Origin: an uncultured Prevotella sp.
GTDB lineage: Bacteria > Bacteroidota > Bacteroidia > Bacteroidales > Bacteroidaceae
Assembly: GCA_947164965.1 (NCBI GenBank)
Contig: CAMUYR010000034.1
Location: forward strand, 1-38,830
DNA length: 38,830 bases
Reading direction: 5' to 3'
Shown: piece after piece, positions 17,136 to 25,933 of the stretch
How the letters are laid out: the number at the start of each line of letters is the position of its first letter
Position numbering within the stretch: the stretch's first letter is position 1
The notes under the pieces: generated by a model
The model's input: only the letters and a program-made list of their open reading frames with translations
Database searches by the model: none
Told to the model about the DNA's origin: nothing
Program-made: the position numbers and the translations under genes

Positions 17136-17390
17136 TTAGCGTTTCTTCCGCTTTCCGAAGAGATAACCGTAGCTCTTCATGAGCTTGCGGACCAACAGAA
17201 AACCATCGATGGCAGTGATGCTGTTGGCAACGAGGTGGGCCATAAGCTCACCTTTACTGTTGGCTTTCTGGGGGGCAAAGAGGCCGCGCCAAAGGGTACC
17301 AATCTGGTCGCCTTGCTGCTGGATGCCAGACTGCAACTCGTCCTTACGCTGTTGTATCTCTTCGAGGGTATGATAGGTGGTGTTTGGCAT
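17136..17390 (-). CDS. Small basic hypothetical protein, third gene of the YtxH/holin-like cluster
   Basis: The 84-aa product has an N-terminal polar helix with coiled-coil character (EEIQQRKDELQSGIQQQGDQ), a central LFAP segment, then a mildly hydrophobic helix (AHLVANSITAIDGFLLVRKLM) and a very basic end (GKRKKR). This looks like a peripheral or single-pass membrane protein. I do not recognise a named domain. It lies 7 nt after the holin-like gene and completes a compact three-gene unit of small envelope proteins, which supports it being real despite its size. Confidence 0.7.
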   Translation of the reverse strand: MPNTTYHTLEEIQQRKDELQSGIQQQGDQIGTLWRGLFAPQKANSKGELMAHLVANSITAIDGFLLVRKLMKSYGYLFGKRKKR

Positions 17391-17397
17391 AAGGCAG

Positions 17398-17745
17398 TTA
17401 GTTTAAGAGGACATCAGCGAGAAATCGGACTAGAGGACGCTCGATCCACGTCTTACGTTTGACAAATACTAGAATAAGGAGTAGAAGGAAGAGTAGCGAC
17501 ATAATGAAGAAAGCCAACCCTGTGCCTGTGTATGGCTCAAGCCAATAGACGAAGGCAAAGGAGAGGTAGAAGAGTACTGCCACGCCTAAGATGATGAATA
17601 CAATGGTGAGGGTGAGGGCAGTGGCAAGGCGCACTACCTTGTCAATGACGTCAAGCTTCAGGAACTCGCCCTGAAGCCCGACGTAACTCTTGACAGACTC
17701 CACCAACTGCGCGATGGACTCTACATTTTTGTCGCTGCTTAACAT
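17398..17745 (-). CDS. Holin-like (superfamily III type) two-helix membrane protein
   Basis: The 115-aa protein has a charged N-terminal helix (about 1-40), two transmembrane segments (about 41-64 and 74-94) separated by a short WLEPYTGTG turn, and a basic tail. This matches the family often annotated as putative actinobacterial holin-X / phage holin. In Bacteroidota it is chromosomal, sits beside YtxH genes and is probably an envelope-stress or membrane-organisation protein, not a lysis protein. Its start codon shares a base with the YtxH stop (TAATG), so translation is likely coupled. No phage genes are nearby. Confidence 0.8.
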   Translation of the reverse strand: MLSSDKNVESIAQLVESVKSYVGLQGEFLKLDVIDKVVRLATALTLTIVFIILGVAVLFYLSFAFVYWLEPYTGTGLAFFIMSLLFLLLLILVFVKRKTWIERPLVRFLADVLLN

Positions 17746-17963
17746 TATGCTTCTACTTCTGGAGCTGCATCGGCGATATCGTCGACGAGATCGCTCACTT
17801 GTTTACGACTCAGTTTGATGTTGTGTTTCTTCATGAAATCGTCCACAGCATCAGTAATTTTCTCACGTGTATCAGTACCCTTTTCAGGTGCCAGCAACAA
17901 ACCAATCACAGCTCCGGCAATTGCGCCGCCGAAGAATGCGCCTAAATAACCTAAACTTTTCAT
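17745..17963 (-). CDS. YtxH domain-containing small membrane protein
   Basis: The 72-aa product starts with a glycine-rich transmembrane segment (LGYLGAFFGGAIAGAVIGLLLAP) followed by the YtxH-type EKGTDTREKI turn, then an amphipathic acidic/basic tail. YtxH proteins are stress-associated small membrane proteins without known biochemical activity. The frame is open for 24 more codons upstream, but that part overlaps the promoter, so the ATG at 17961-17963 is used. It is the first gene of the three-gene unit and is preceded by a full consensus promoter. Confidence 0.85.
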   Translation of the reverse strand: MKSLGYLGAFFGGAIAGAVIGLLLAPEKGTDTREKITDAVDDFMKKHNIKLSRKQVSDLVDDIADAAPEVEA

Positions 17964-18004
17964 AATATTCTCTGTTTTTGTTAAGTAATACTTGTTTTCA
18001 GTGG

Positions 18005-18036
18005 CAAATATACGGAAAGTTTTCGAAATTAACAAA
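18005..18036 (-). promoter_or_regulatory. Promoter of the YtxH / holin-like unit
   Basis: TTTG (18033-18036 on the minus strand), 20 nt, then TATATTTG (18005-18012). The ATG at 17963 follows about 41 nt downstream. Confidence 0.7.
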
Positions 18037-18075
18037 CTTTACGCAGTTTTTTTCTTTCCTTTTGCACGTATTTTG

Positions 18076-18083
18076 TAATTTTG
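18076..18083 (+). promoter_or_regulatory. -7 element of the SPOR / ruvX / def unit
   Basis: TAATTTTG matches TAnnTTTG and lies 55 nt before the ATG at 18139. The -33 region is only T-rich. Confidence 0.5.
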
Positions 18084-18138
18084 CGCTGTTTTTAATAACG
18101 AACAATAGTTTTAATTGATCAATACAAAAGTGAAAATT

Positions 18139-18642
18139 ATGAAGAAGTACACCGTTTTGTGCGCAGGTATTTGCGCAGTAATGGCATTTACAAGTTGTAA
18201 ATCAAGTGAAAGTGCATACAAGCAGGCTTATCTGAAGGCTAAGCAGCAGGAGGAGATGCAGCAGCAACAGCAACAGACCGCTCAGCAGGAAGAGGCAAAT
18301 GTCGTTGTTCCCCTGCAGGAGAAGGCTGCTAATAATACGCAGGTTGTTGATAATGCAGATAATATTCAGGTACGCCAAGAGACTGTTTCTGTGGTCAATG
18401 GTGCTGGCCTGAAGAATTTCAGTGTGGTCGTTGGCTCTTTCTCTCTCCGTGCCAACGCAGAAGGTTTGCAGCAGACTTTGAAGTCTCAGGGCTACGATGC
18501 TCAGGTTGTTGTGAATAACAATGTTTCGCCTGCTATGTATCGTGTTGTCGCTACTACGTTCGATTCAAAGGTTGATGCAGCAGCAAGCCGTGATGGGCTG
18601 CAGAGCAAATTCCCTGGAGCTTGGCTGCTTTACGCTAAATAA
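18139..18642 (+). CDS. SPOR-domain lipoprotein
   Basis: The 167-aa product carries a lipoprotein signal peptide with lipobox FTSC (Cys20), a glutamine-rich linker containing a run of six Q (about 30-50), and a C-terminal SPOR domain (about 90-167) that binds denuded glycan strands of septal peptidoglycan. This suggests a cell-division or cell-wall role at the outer membrane. The start at 18139 is chosen for the MKK signal-peptide opening; an upstream TTG in frame adds only 8 residues. ruvX begins 3 nt after the stop. Confidence 0.88.
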   Translation: MKKYTVLCAGICAVMAFTSCKSSESAYKQAYLKAKQQEEMQQQQQQTAQQEEANVVVPLQEKAANNTQVVDNADNIQVRQETVSVVNGAGLKNFSVVVGSFSLRANAEGLQQTLKSQGYDAQVVVNNNVSPAMYRVVATTFDSKVDAAASRDGLQSKFPGAWLLYAK

Positions 18643-18645
18643 GCT

Positions 18646-19059
18646 GTGGGGCGTATCCTTTCCATCGATTACGGTAAGAAACGTACAGGTTTGGCAGTGT
18701 CTGATCCGCTTCAGTTGATAGCTGGCGGATTAGCCACTGTTTCTACCCATGAACTTTTTGACTATCTCCAGTCTTATATTGCCCGTGAACAGGTTGAACG
18801 TATCGTTATAGGTGAACCACGTCAGCCTAATGGGCAGCCCAGCGAGAATCTGGCTCGTGTTCAGCAGTTTGTAAACCGTTGGCGCAAGGCGATGCCTCAG
18901 ATTCCTATCGAGTACTATGACGAGCGCTTTACTTCCGTCTTGGCGCATCAGGCCATGCTTGATGCTGGCCTGAAAAAGAAAGCTCGTCAGGATAAAGCTC
19001 TGGTGGATGAAATCAGTGCAACAATTATTCTGGAGGATTACCTCCGCAGCAAAAAATAA
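18646..19059 (+). CDS. ruvX: Putative pre-16S rRNA nuclease / Holliday junction resolvase-like (YqgF)
   Basis: This 137-aa RNase H-fold protein has the first catalytic aspartate in SIDYGKKRTGLAVSD (D8), IVIGEPRQPNGQPSE mid-protein, the DERFTS segment (92-97) and the terminal ALVDEISA with D121. The family processes the 5' end of 16S rRNA, and a resolvase role was proposed earlier. Translation starts at GTG 18646, 3 nt after the SPOR gene stop. No in-frame ATG exists before the conserved N terminus. def follows after 21 nt. Confidence 0.93.
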   Translation: MGRILSIDYGKKRTGLAVSDPLQLIAGGLATVSTHELFDYLQSYIAREQVERIVIGEPRQPNGQPSENLARVQQFVNRWRKAMPQIPIEYYDERFTSVLAHQAMLDAGLKKKARQDKALVDEISATIILEDYLRSKK

Positions 19060-19080
19060 ATATCAATTAATAATTTAAAT

Positions 19081-19641
19081 ATGGTTTTACCTATTTATAT
19101 ATATGGTCAGCCCGTTTTAAGAAAGGTGACTGATGATATTACTCCCGATTATCCTCAGTTGAAGGAACTGATTGCTGACATGTGGGAAACACTGGCAGAA
19201 AGTGAGGGTATCGGATTGGCAGCCCCTCAGATTGGTAAACCTATCCGCTTGTCAGTCATCGACCTTGATGTGATTAGTGAAGATTTGCCCGAATACAAAG
19301 GGTTCCGTAAGGTCTTTATCAATCCGCATATTGTGGAGTATGACGAATCACAGACGGACAGTTCGGAAGAGGGTTGTCTCTCTTTGCCGGCTATTCATGA
19401 AAAAGTGGTGCGTCCCAAGCGTATTCATGTGGAATGGGACGATGAGGAGTTTCAGCATCACGACGAATGGATAGAGGGCTACTTGGCTCGTGTCATGCAG
19501 CATGAGTTCGACCATCTGGATGGTAAGATGTTTGTGGATCGTATTTCTCCGTTACGCAAGCAACTTATCAAGAGCAAGTTGAAAGCGCTCACTCAGGGTC
19601 GCTATCGTTGTGGTTATAAAACCAAACCTGTTAGAAGGTAA
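19081..19641 (+). CDS. def: Peptide deformylase
   Basis: This 186-aa metalloenzyme removes the formyl group from nascent proteins. All three motifs are intact: GIGLAAPQ (43-50), EEGCLS (96-101, metal-ligand Cys99) and HEFDH (141-145). The ~20-residue extension between the first two motifs ([11 protein letters not shown]) is typical of Bacteroidota type enzymes. It lies between ruvX and a TPR protein gene that begins 2 nt after its stop, so the unit is tightly packed. Confidence 0.96.
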   Translation: MVLPIYIYGQPVLRKVTDDITPDYPQLKELIADMWETLAESEGIGLAAPQIGKPIRLSVIDLDVISEDLPEYKGFRKVFINPHIVEYDESQTDSSEEGCLSLPAIHEKVVRPKRIHVEWDDEEFQHHDEWIEGYLARVMQHEFDHLDGKMFVDRISPLRKQLIKSKLKALTQGRYRCGYKTKPVRR

Positions 19642-19643
19642 AA

Positions 19644-21428
19644 ATGCGGCGCATTTTTTACCTTCTTATATTTCTACCACTGGTTGCTCAGGCTCAATTC
19701 AATACTGATAAGCTAGTGATGATAGGACGCTCAGCGCTCTATTATGAGGATTATGTACTCAGTATTCAGTATTTTAATCAGGCCATTTCAGCCAAACCCT
19801 ATCTTTACGAACCTTGGTTCTTTCGAGGTGTCGCTAAATACTATCTCGACGATTATGCAGGTGCAGAGAATGACTGTACAGAGGCTATTCAGCGTAATCC
19901 CTATGTTGTAGGTATTTACGAATTAAGGGGGCTCTGTCGCATTCAGCAAAAAAAATACGACGAGGCTATTGCCGATTATAACGCAGCCTTGCGCTATGAT
20001 CCGGAAGGACTGAATCTGTGGCATAACCGTGCTCTGTGTCGTATCCAGAAAAAAGATTTTGATGGTGCCTTGATGGAACTCGACTCGATGGCCAACCGAT
20101 GGAGTAAGAATGCTCGTATTCCAGCAATGAAGGCCGATGCTTACATACAGATGAAGGATACAACCAGTGCCATTACCGCTCTTGACAAGAGCCTGGAACT
20201 CGATGCCTATGATGGTAATACGTGGGCACAGCGTGCTATCATCAGTTTGGCACGTAGTGAATGGAAGGAGAGTGAACAGTATCTTGACAAAGCTATCCAT
20301 CTTTTGCCCAAGCATGGAGGACTTTATATCAATCGTGCTCTGGCTCGTTTCAATCAGAATAATTTGCGTGGTGCAATGGCCGACTATGATGCAGCCCTCG
20401 ATTTCGAGCCCAATAACTTCTTGGGCCACTATAACCGTGGTCTGTTGCGTGCTCAAGTGGGTGACGACAACCGCGCTATTCTGGACTTTGATTTCGTATT
20501 GAAGTTAGAGCCCGACAACTTGATGGCTCTTTATAATCGGGCCCTGCTGTTGGAACAGACGGGTGATCCTCGTGCTGCCATTCGTGATTATTCGAAGGTC
20601 ATCGACCAGTATCCTAACTTCTGGACAGGTCTGCATCAGCGTGCCCAGTGCTATCGTAAGTTGGGTATGACAAAACAAGCTGAGCAGGATGAATTCCGTA
20701 TCTTAAAAGCCCAGATTGACAAGCGTTTTGGCAAGCAGCCTCGGCTCTCGAAGAAGCAGATGCGTAAGCGCAGTGATGAGGATATCGAGAAGTATAACCA
20801 GTTGGCTGTTGCTGACGAACAGGAGTCACAGCAGGAGTATCAGAGTGCTTGGCGCGGACGTGTACAAAACCGTCGTGTCGATCTTGACTACATGCCAATG
20901 TATGTGCTTTCCACCGAACCTAAACGCAGTGCTGTCCGTACGTATGTGGCCTTCGATCGTCAGGTGGATTCGTTGAATCGTACATTACCGGCGACCCGCC
21001 AGCTATATATCGTTTGTGGAGAGTCAACTATCAAGGACGTATCATTTTATTTGCAGCAAGACTCGATAACAGCCGTGTCCTTATGGCTGAAGGCTATTGT
21101 TCAAGCACAGCAGGATAGTACTGACGTGCCACTGATGACTGCTCAGCTGTTGGAAAACCTGACGCTTGCCATCCAACAGGCTCCAGGCAATGCCTATCTG
21201 CACTACAACCGAGGCAATGCTTATGTGCGATGCATTGAATTCCAGCACGCTGTCGAGGATTATACGCTGGCCATTCAGATTGATCCGTATCTGGCTGAAG
21301 CCTATTATAACCGAGGGCTGGCAAAACTGGCTCTGAAACAGCAGGCTGAAGCTATCAAAGACCTGTCGAAAGCAGGCGAATTAGGTCTCTATCAGGCATA
21401 TAGCATTATTAAAAGACAACAAAAATAG
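19644..21428 (+). CDS. Exported tetratricopeptide-repeat protein
   Basis: The 594-aa product begins with a signal peptide (MRRIFYLLIFLPLVAQA, cleavage before QF). A long series of TPR units covers about residues 25-340, with recurring A-x-x-D-Y-x-x-A-L or I repeats, for example YDEAIADYNAALRYDP and LRGAMADYDAALDFEP. A non-TPR middle (about 345-490) follows, then two more TPR units near the C terminus (about 505-580). It probably acts as a periplasmic or outer-membrane scaffold. The specific partner is unknown. The start is 2 nt after def, suggesting coupled translation, though the functions look unrelated. Confidence 0.88.
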   Translation: MRRIFYLLIFLPLVAQAQFNTDKLVMIGRSALYYEDYVLSIQYFNQAISAKPYLYEPWFFRGVAKYYLDDYAGAENDCTEAIQRNPYVVGIYELRGLCRIQQKKYDEAIADYNAALRYDPEGLNLWHNRALCRIQKKDFDGALMELDSMANRWSKNARIPAMKADAYIQMKDTTSAITALDKSLELDAYDGNTWAQRAIISLARSEWKESEQYLDKAIHLLPKHGGLYINRALARFNQNNLRGAMADYDAALDFEPNNFLGHYNRGLLRAQVGDDNRAILDFDFVLKLEPDNLMALYNRALLLEQTGDPRAAIRDYSKVIDQYPNFWTGLHQRAQCYRKLGMTKQAEQDEFRILKAQIDKRFGKQPRLSKKQMRKRSDEDIEKYNQLAVADEQESQQEYQSAWRGRVQNRRVDLDYMPMYVLSTEPKRSAVRTYVAFDRQVDSLNRTLPATRQLYIVCGESTIKDVSFYLQQDSITAVSLWLKAIVQAQQDSTDVPLMTAQLLENLTLAIQQAPGNAYLHYNRGNAYVRCIEFQHAVEDYTLAIQIDPYLAEAYYNRGLAKLALKQQAEAIKDLSKAGELGLYQAYSIIKRQQK

Positions 21429-21450
21429 TATTCATATATTCATAACAACC

Positions 21451-23301
21451 ATGACTAAAAAATTACTCGTTCTATTATTTTTCGTATCTCAGTTTTCATT
21501 CGTTTTTGCTGACGATAAGTTGACAGGTACTGTCATCGGTACTGCAGAGTCCGTTGATTACACAAACAGCTCAGCTCCTTCGACGACAGTCAATACGCGT
21601 GAATGTGCTTTTGATGGCGATTTGTCGACTTTCTTCGCATCTTATGAGCGCAGTTACACGTGGGCTGGACTGGACTTGGGCTCACCTCATGTCATTACCA
21701 AAGTTGGATGGTCACCCCGTAACGACGGACTGGGGGAGAAACGCGTGTTGTTGGGTGTCTTTGAAGGTGCAAACCGTGAGGACTTCATGGATGCATTACC
21801 CCTCTATGTCATTGATGAGAAGGGTACCATTGGCTCGATGTCCTATGCTGATGTCAATTGCTCGCGTGGTTTCCGTTACGTTCGCTATGTAGGTCCTTCG
21901 GATGCCCGTTGTAACATCGCTGAGCTGGAATTCTATGGACATGCTGGCGAGGGTGACGATTCTCACTTATATCAGGTCACTAATCTGCCAACAGTTACTA
22001 TTCATACACTGAATGGTGAGATTCCTTATGATAAGGAACATGAGATTGTTTCTCAGTTGACTATCATTTCAGAGAATGGTACCAAGATACTTTCAGAGCC
22101 AGGTGGTACTCGCGAGAGAGGTAATGCGTCGAGAGGTTTCCCCAAGAAACCTTGGCGTATCAAGTTTGACAAGAAACAGAACGTTTTGGATGCTCCTGCT
22201 AAGGCTAAGAAATGGACACTCATCAATAATTATGGCGACAAGACGCTGATGCGTAATTTGTTGGCTTTTGAACTGAGCCATCGTATGGGTATGAGCTATA
22301 CGCCGTATGGTACTGCGGTCGATGTCTTGATGAATGGCGAATATAAGGGTTGCTACCAGCTTTGTGACCAGATTGAAATCAACAAAAAGCGTGTCAATAT
22401 TACTGAGATGACGCCAGAGGACAACGACGGCGAGGCACTCACAGGAGGCTATCTCATAGAGATTGATGCCTATGCTAATCAAGAGATTTCATGGTTTAAT
22501 TCCGCCAAAGGCAATCCTGTCACCATCAAATCGCCAGACGATGATGAGATTACCGCCCAGCAGTCGCAGTATATCAAGAATTTTTTCAATCAGATGGAGA
22601 AGCAGTGGAGCACTTATCTCGACCTGAACAGCTTCCTGCGTCATTTCCTTGTTGGCGAGCTGTCGGGCAATACGGATACCTATTGGAGTGTTTATATGTA
22701 TAAGGAACGCAACGATAGTAAGTTGTATACGGGTCCTGTCTGGGATTTTGATCTGGCTTTCAATAACGACCAGCGTATCTATCCCGTTAACAATAAGACT
22801 GACTATATTTATCGTAGCGGAGGTAGTTGCGCAGGCAATATGAAGAGCTTTGTCGATAATATCGTCGTCAACGATGCTGCTGCCAAGAAACAGTTGCTGG
22901 AGATTTGGGATGAAGTTCGACAGGCTGGACTGACAGAAGAGAACTTGGTTGCTTTCATTGATGCGAAGGAAAAGGAACTCCAGCAGTCACAAACTCTTAA
23001 TTTTCTGCGCTGGCCTATCCTTAACGAGAAAGTACATCAGAATCCGCAGGCATTAGGAAGCTTCGAGAAAGAAGTGGAAGTAGTGCGTAAGTATATGAAG
23101 GAGCGCATCGCCTGGATGGATAAGAAACTGGGCTATACCTACAAACCTAGTGGTATCACAGAGGCAATGGTTGATTTCGCTAAACCTTATCAGGTGTTTA
23201 CACTCTCTGGTCAACCCTGTGGTCAGAACCTTCAAGCTCTTAGTCCTGGCATTTATGTGGTGCGTCAGGGGCAGCAAGCTCGTAAGATTGTGATAAGATG
23301 A
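21451..23301 (+). CDS. CotH-kinase-family secreted protein with N-terminal discoidin-like domain
   Basis: The 616-aa product has a signal peptide (cleavage after VFA, about residue 20), then an F5/8 type C-like beta-sandwich (about 25-170) and a CotH-type atypical kinase domain (about 180-550). Kinase landmarks are TRERGN (220-225), KKPWRIKFDKK, the NNYGDKTLMRN segment, a GGYLIEIDA strand and the metal-binding GPVWDFDLAF with D432 and D434. The last ~38 residues (VFTLSGQPCGQNLQALSPGIYVVRQGQQ) resemble the C-terminal sorting-type tails of Bacteroidota secreted proteins. Known CotH phosphorylates spore coat proteins; here the substrate is unknown. It lies 22 nt after the TPR gene. Confidence 0.87.
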   Translation: MTKKLLVLLFFVSQFSFVFADDKLTGTVIGTAESVDYTNSSAPSTTVNTRECAFDGDLSTFFASYERSYTWAGLDLGSPHVITKVGWSPRNDGLGEKRVLLGVFEGANREDFMDALPLYVIDEKGTIGSMSYADVNCSRGFRYVRYVGPSDARCNIAELEFYGHAGEGDDSHLYQVTNLPTVTIHTLNGEIPYDKEHEIVSQLTIISENGTKILSEPGGTRERGNASRGFPKKPWRIKFDKKQNVLDAPAKAKKWTLINNYGDKTLMRNLLAFELSHRMGMSYTPYGTAVDVLMNGEYKGCYQLCDQIEINKKRVNITEMTPEDNDGEALTGGYLIEIDAYANQEISWFNSAKGNPVTIKSPDDDEITAQQSQYIKNFFNQMEKQWSTYLDLNSFLRHFLVGELSGNTDTYWSVYMYKERNDSKLYTGPVWDFDLAFNNDQRIYPVNNKTDYIYRSGGSCAGNMKSFVDNIVVNDAAAKKQLLEIWDEVRQAGLTEENLVAFIDAKEKELQQSQTLNFLRWPILNEKVHQNPQALGSFEKEVEVVRKYMKERIAWMDKKLGYTYKPSGITEAMVDFAKPYQVFTLSGQPCGQNLQALSPGIYVVRQGQQARKIVIR

Positions 23302-23317
23302 AAAAGTCGACATAATA

Positions 23318-23349
23318 TTTGGCTTTTTACTCACTAATTTGTACCTTTG
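23318..23349 (+). promoter_or_regulatory. Promoter of thrS
   Basis: TTTG (23318-23321), 20 nt, TACCTTTG (23342-23349). The leader to the ATG at 23383 is only about 27 nt, so there is no room for a T-box or attenuator. Confidence 0.75.
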
Positions 23350-23382
23350 CAGACGTTTTAATTTCAAACATATATTGTAGAT

Positions 23383-25326
23383 ATGATTAACATTACATTC
23401 CCAGACGGATCTGTTCGCTCGTATGAGCAGGGCGTTACTGGTTTTCAGATTGCAGAGAGCATCTCACCGGCTCTCGCGCGCAGCGTTGTAAGCTGTGGAG
23501 TAAACGGCGAGACAGTAGAGCTGAATCGTCCTATCAATGAGGATGCTACCATCGAGCTCTACAAGTTCGACGACGAGCAGGGTAAGCATACCTTCTGGCA
23601 CACCTCAGCCCACCTTTTGGCCGAGGCTTTGCAGGAGTTGTATCCTGGCATACAGTTCGGTTTCGGACCTGCTGTCGAGAATGGTTTCTTCTATGATGTG
23701 CTGTTGAAGGATGGCGAGAGCATCAAGGAGAGCGATTTCCCAAAGATCGAGGCTAAGATGAAGGAGCTGGCTGGTAAGAAAGAGCCCGTAGTTCGCAAGG
23801 AGGTTGCTAAGGCTGATGCCTTGAAGCAGTTCGCTGCCGATGGTCAGACCTACAAATGCGAACACATCGAGCAGGATCTTGAAGACGGTTCTATCACCAC
23901 TTATACTCAGGGTAACTTTACCGATCTCTGCCGCGGTCCACACCTCGTGGATACAGGCGAGATCAAGGCTGTTAAGTTGACATCTGTAGCTGGTGCCTTC
24001 TGGCGTGGTGATGCCACAAGAGAGCAGATGCAGCGACTCTATGGTATCTCGTTCCCCAAGAAGAAGATGCTCGACGAGTATCTCGAGATGTTGGAGGAGG
24101 CCAAGAAGCGCGACCACCGTAAGATTGGTAAGGAGATGGAACTCTTTATGTTCTCTGATAAGGTAGGTAAGGGTCTCCCCATCTGGTTGCCAAAGGGCAC
24201 TGAGCTCCGTCTGCGCCTGCAGGATCATCTGCGCAAGGTTCAGAAGCGTTTCGGTTATCAGGAAGTGATTACTCCGCATATTGGTTCTAAGAACCTCTAC
24301 GTTACCTCTGGTCACTATGCTCACTACGGCAAGGACTCATTCCAGCCAATCCATACACCTGAGGAGGACGAGGAGTACATGCTGAAACCCATGAACTGTC
24401 CTCACCACTGCGAAATCTTCGCTTGGAAGCCACGTTCATACCGCGATCTGCCTCTGCGTATCGCTGAGTTCGGTACCGTTTACCGTTATGAGCAGAGTGG
24501 TGAGCTTCACGGATTGACCCGTGTTCGTTCGTTCACACAGGACGATGCCCACCTGTTCTGTCGTCCCGACCAGGTTAAGCAGGAATTCCTGAACGTTATG
24601 GATATCATCGGCATCGTGCTGACCGCCTTCGGATTCAACTTCGAGGCTCAGATTTCTCTGCGCGATCCTAACGACCACGAGAAATATGTAGGTACCGACG
24701 AAGACTGGGCTCTGGCCGAGAAGGCTATCGTAGAGGCTTGTCAGGAGAAGGGTCTGCCCGCTAAGGTTGAATACGGCGAGGCCGCATTCTATGGTCCTAA
24801 GCTCGACTTTATGATTAAGGATGCTATTGGTCGTCGTTGGCAGCTGGGTACTATCCAGGTAGACTACAACCTGCCTAAGCGTTTCAACCTTGAGTATACC
24901 GATGAGGACAACCAGAAGAAGACACCTGTTATGATTCACCGTGCACCATTCGGTTCTATGGAGCGTTTCTGCGCTGTATTGATTGAGCACACTTCAGGTC
25001 ACTTCCCACTCTGGCTCACACCTGATCAGGTAGCCATTCTGCCTCTGTCGGAGAAGTATAACGACTATGCTCAGCAGGTAGCCAAGAAGTTCGATATGGG
25101 TGGTGTTCGTGCTACTGTAGATATGCGTAACGAGAAGCTGGGTCGTAAGATTCGCGACAACGAGCTGAAGCGCATTCCTTACATGGTAATCGTGGGCGAG
25201 AAGGAAGCTGCCGATGGCACCGTAGCCGTACGTCCTCAGGGCGGTGGCGAGCAGACTGTGATGACTATCCAGCAGTTTATTGACCATATCAATGCTGAAG
25301 TGGCTGATATGACTAAGGACTTTTAA
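23383..25326 (+). CDS. thrS: Threonyl-tRNA synthetase
   Basis: This 647-aa class II enzyme charges tRNA-Thr. An N-terminal TGS domain (1-60) precedes the editing domain with the HxxxH motif (H73, H77). The catalytic core follows, with [10 protein letters not shown] (C339 is the expected zinc ligand), the motif 2 region [18 protein letters not shown], and [11 protein letters not shown] near motif 3. The C-terminal anticodon-binding domain ends around [11 protein letters not shown]. Length is normal. It has its own promoter and its own terminator, so it forms a single-gene unit here. infC, rpmI and rplT, often found after thrS in bacteria, do not follow in this window. Confidence 0.97.
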   Translation: MINITFPDGSVRSYEQGVTGFQIAESISPALARSVVSCGVNGETVELNRPINEDATIELYKFDDEQGKHTFWHTSAHLLAEALQELYPGIQFGFGPAVENGFFYDVLLKDGESIKESDFPKIEAKMKELAGKKEPVVRKEVAKADALKQFAADGQTYKCEHIEQDLEDGSITTYTQGNFTDLCRGPHLVDTGEIKAVKLTSVAGAFWRGDATREQMQRLYGISFPKKKMLDEYLEMLEEAKKRDHRKIGKEMELFMFSDKVGKGLPIWLPKGTELRLRLQDHLRKVQKRFGYQEVITPHIGSKNLYVTSGHYAHYGKDSFQPIHTPEEDEEYMLKPMNCPHHCEIFAWKPRSYRDLPLRIAEFGTVYRYEQSGELHGLTRVRSFTQDDAHLFCRPDQVKQEFLNVMDIIGIVLTAFGFNFEAQISLRDPNDHEKYVGTDEDWALAEKAIVEACQEKGLPAKVEYGEAAFYGPKLDFMIKDAIGRRWQLGTIQVDYNLPKRFNLEYTDEDNQKKTPVMIHRAPFGSMERFCAVLIEHTSGHFPLWLTPDQVAILPLSEKYNDYAQQVAKKFDMGGVRATVDMRNEKLGRKIRDNELKRIPYMVIVGEKEAADGTVAVRPQGGGEQTVMTIQQFIDHINAEVADMTKDF

Positions 25327-25350
25327 TCGTTAGTTTCGATTATAATCGAT

Positions 25351-25388
25351 AAGAGGGCAGTTTGCGTACAGCAAACTGCCTCTTTTTT
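25351..25388 (+). terminator. Intrinsic terminator of thrS
   Basis: AGAGG(G)CAGTTTGC pairs with GCAAACTGCCTCT around a 5-nt GTACA loop, with one bulged G. It is followed by a run of six T, 25 nt after the thrS stop. Confidence 0.88.
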
Positions 25389-25838
25389 GTGTTGCCATTT
25401 CTGACTTTTATTTCATACGATGAGTCATTTTGGGCAAGCAAATCAGTAAGGTGTAAAATCTACACAGAAGAAAATACTTTACAATGCTTAACAATTGTTT
25501 TAAGATTGGTTGATTAATGAATGTTGTGAATTTTTATGAATAACAAGAAGTGATGTTCGTGGACTCCGGATTAAATATAAGTGCGTTGGTCATGCTTCGT
25601 AGGCTTATTGCTTGCTAGACGACTGGTGTTGTTTTCTGTGATCGTATTGAATAGAGTGAAGGGTAGGGGAGTGTCTGTGATTAAATGTGGATAACTGTCA
25701 AGATGATACGTCCTCATTAAAAATGGACATTATAAAACGATGTAATGATTGCTGTATTATGTAAAATAAATGGAATGTTTGTTGTGTGAGGAGAAATGAT
25801 TGGTATAAAATGGCCGGAAAGAGGTGTTCTGGGAGCAA

Positions 25839-25872
25839 AACAAGAGACCGCAGTGGGTAGCGGCCTCTTGTT
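25839..25872 (-). terminator. Terminator of the fic-like gene
   Basis: A 13-position stem with an 8-nt loop lies about 60 nt beyond the fic-like stop. Read on the minus strand every position pairs (one G-U wobble); read on the plus strand the same position is an A-C mismatch. The stem therefore belongs to minus-strand RNA. TTTT follows on that strand. Confidence 0.75.
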
Positions 25873-25933
25873 TTTGATAGTTTGTAATGTATTGATAATG
25901 AGTGTTTTATTGTCTATTATTTTAAGTGACGCG

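Larger units (their letters stand above)
25327..25933. other. 607-nt intergenic region between thrS and the fic-like gene
   Basis: It begins with the thrS terminator (25351-25388) and ends with the terminator of the convergent fic-like gene (25839-25872). Between them (about 25390-25830) the DNA is A/T-rich, with no open frame above 25 codons that looks coding and no TAnnTTTG element found. There is only a short dyad, GTGTA-AAATC-TACAC, at 25451-25465. An 80-codon minus-strand frame at 25717-25959 has no start context, overlaps the fic-like gene end and is rejected. Confidence 0.6.

Noticed and set aside
17398..17745. Prophage remnant suggested by the holin-like gene
   Set aside because: The neighbours are YtxH and housekeeping genes; no integrase, capsid, lysin or att-like repeats were seen.
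23342..23382. T-box or attenuator in the thrS leader
   Set aside because: The leader is under 35 nt and has no hairpin.
25560..25630. Possible tRNA or small gene in the thrS-fic gap (stretch with GCTTCGTAGGCTTATTGC)
   Set aside because: No cloverleaf with a GGTTCGA-type T arm could be drawn; the 21-codon frame there has no supporting signal.
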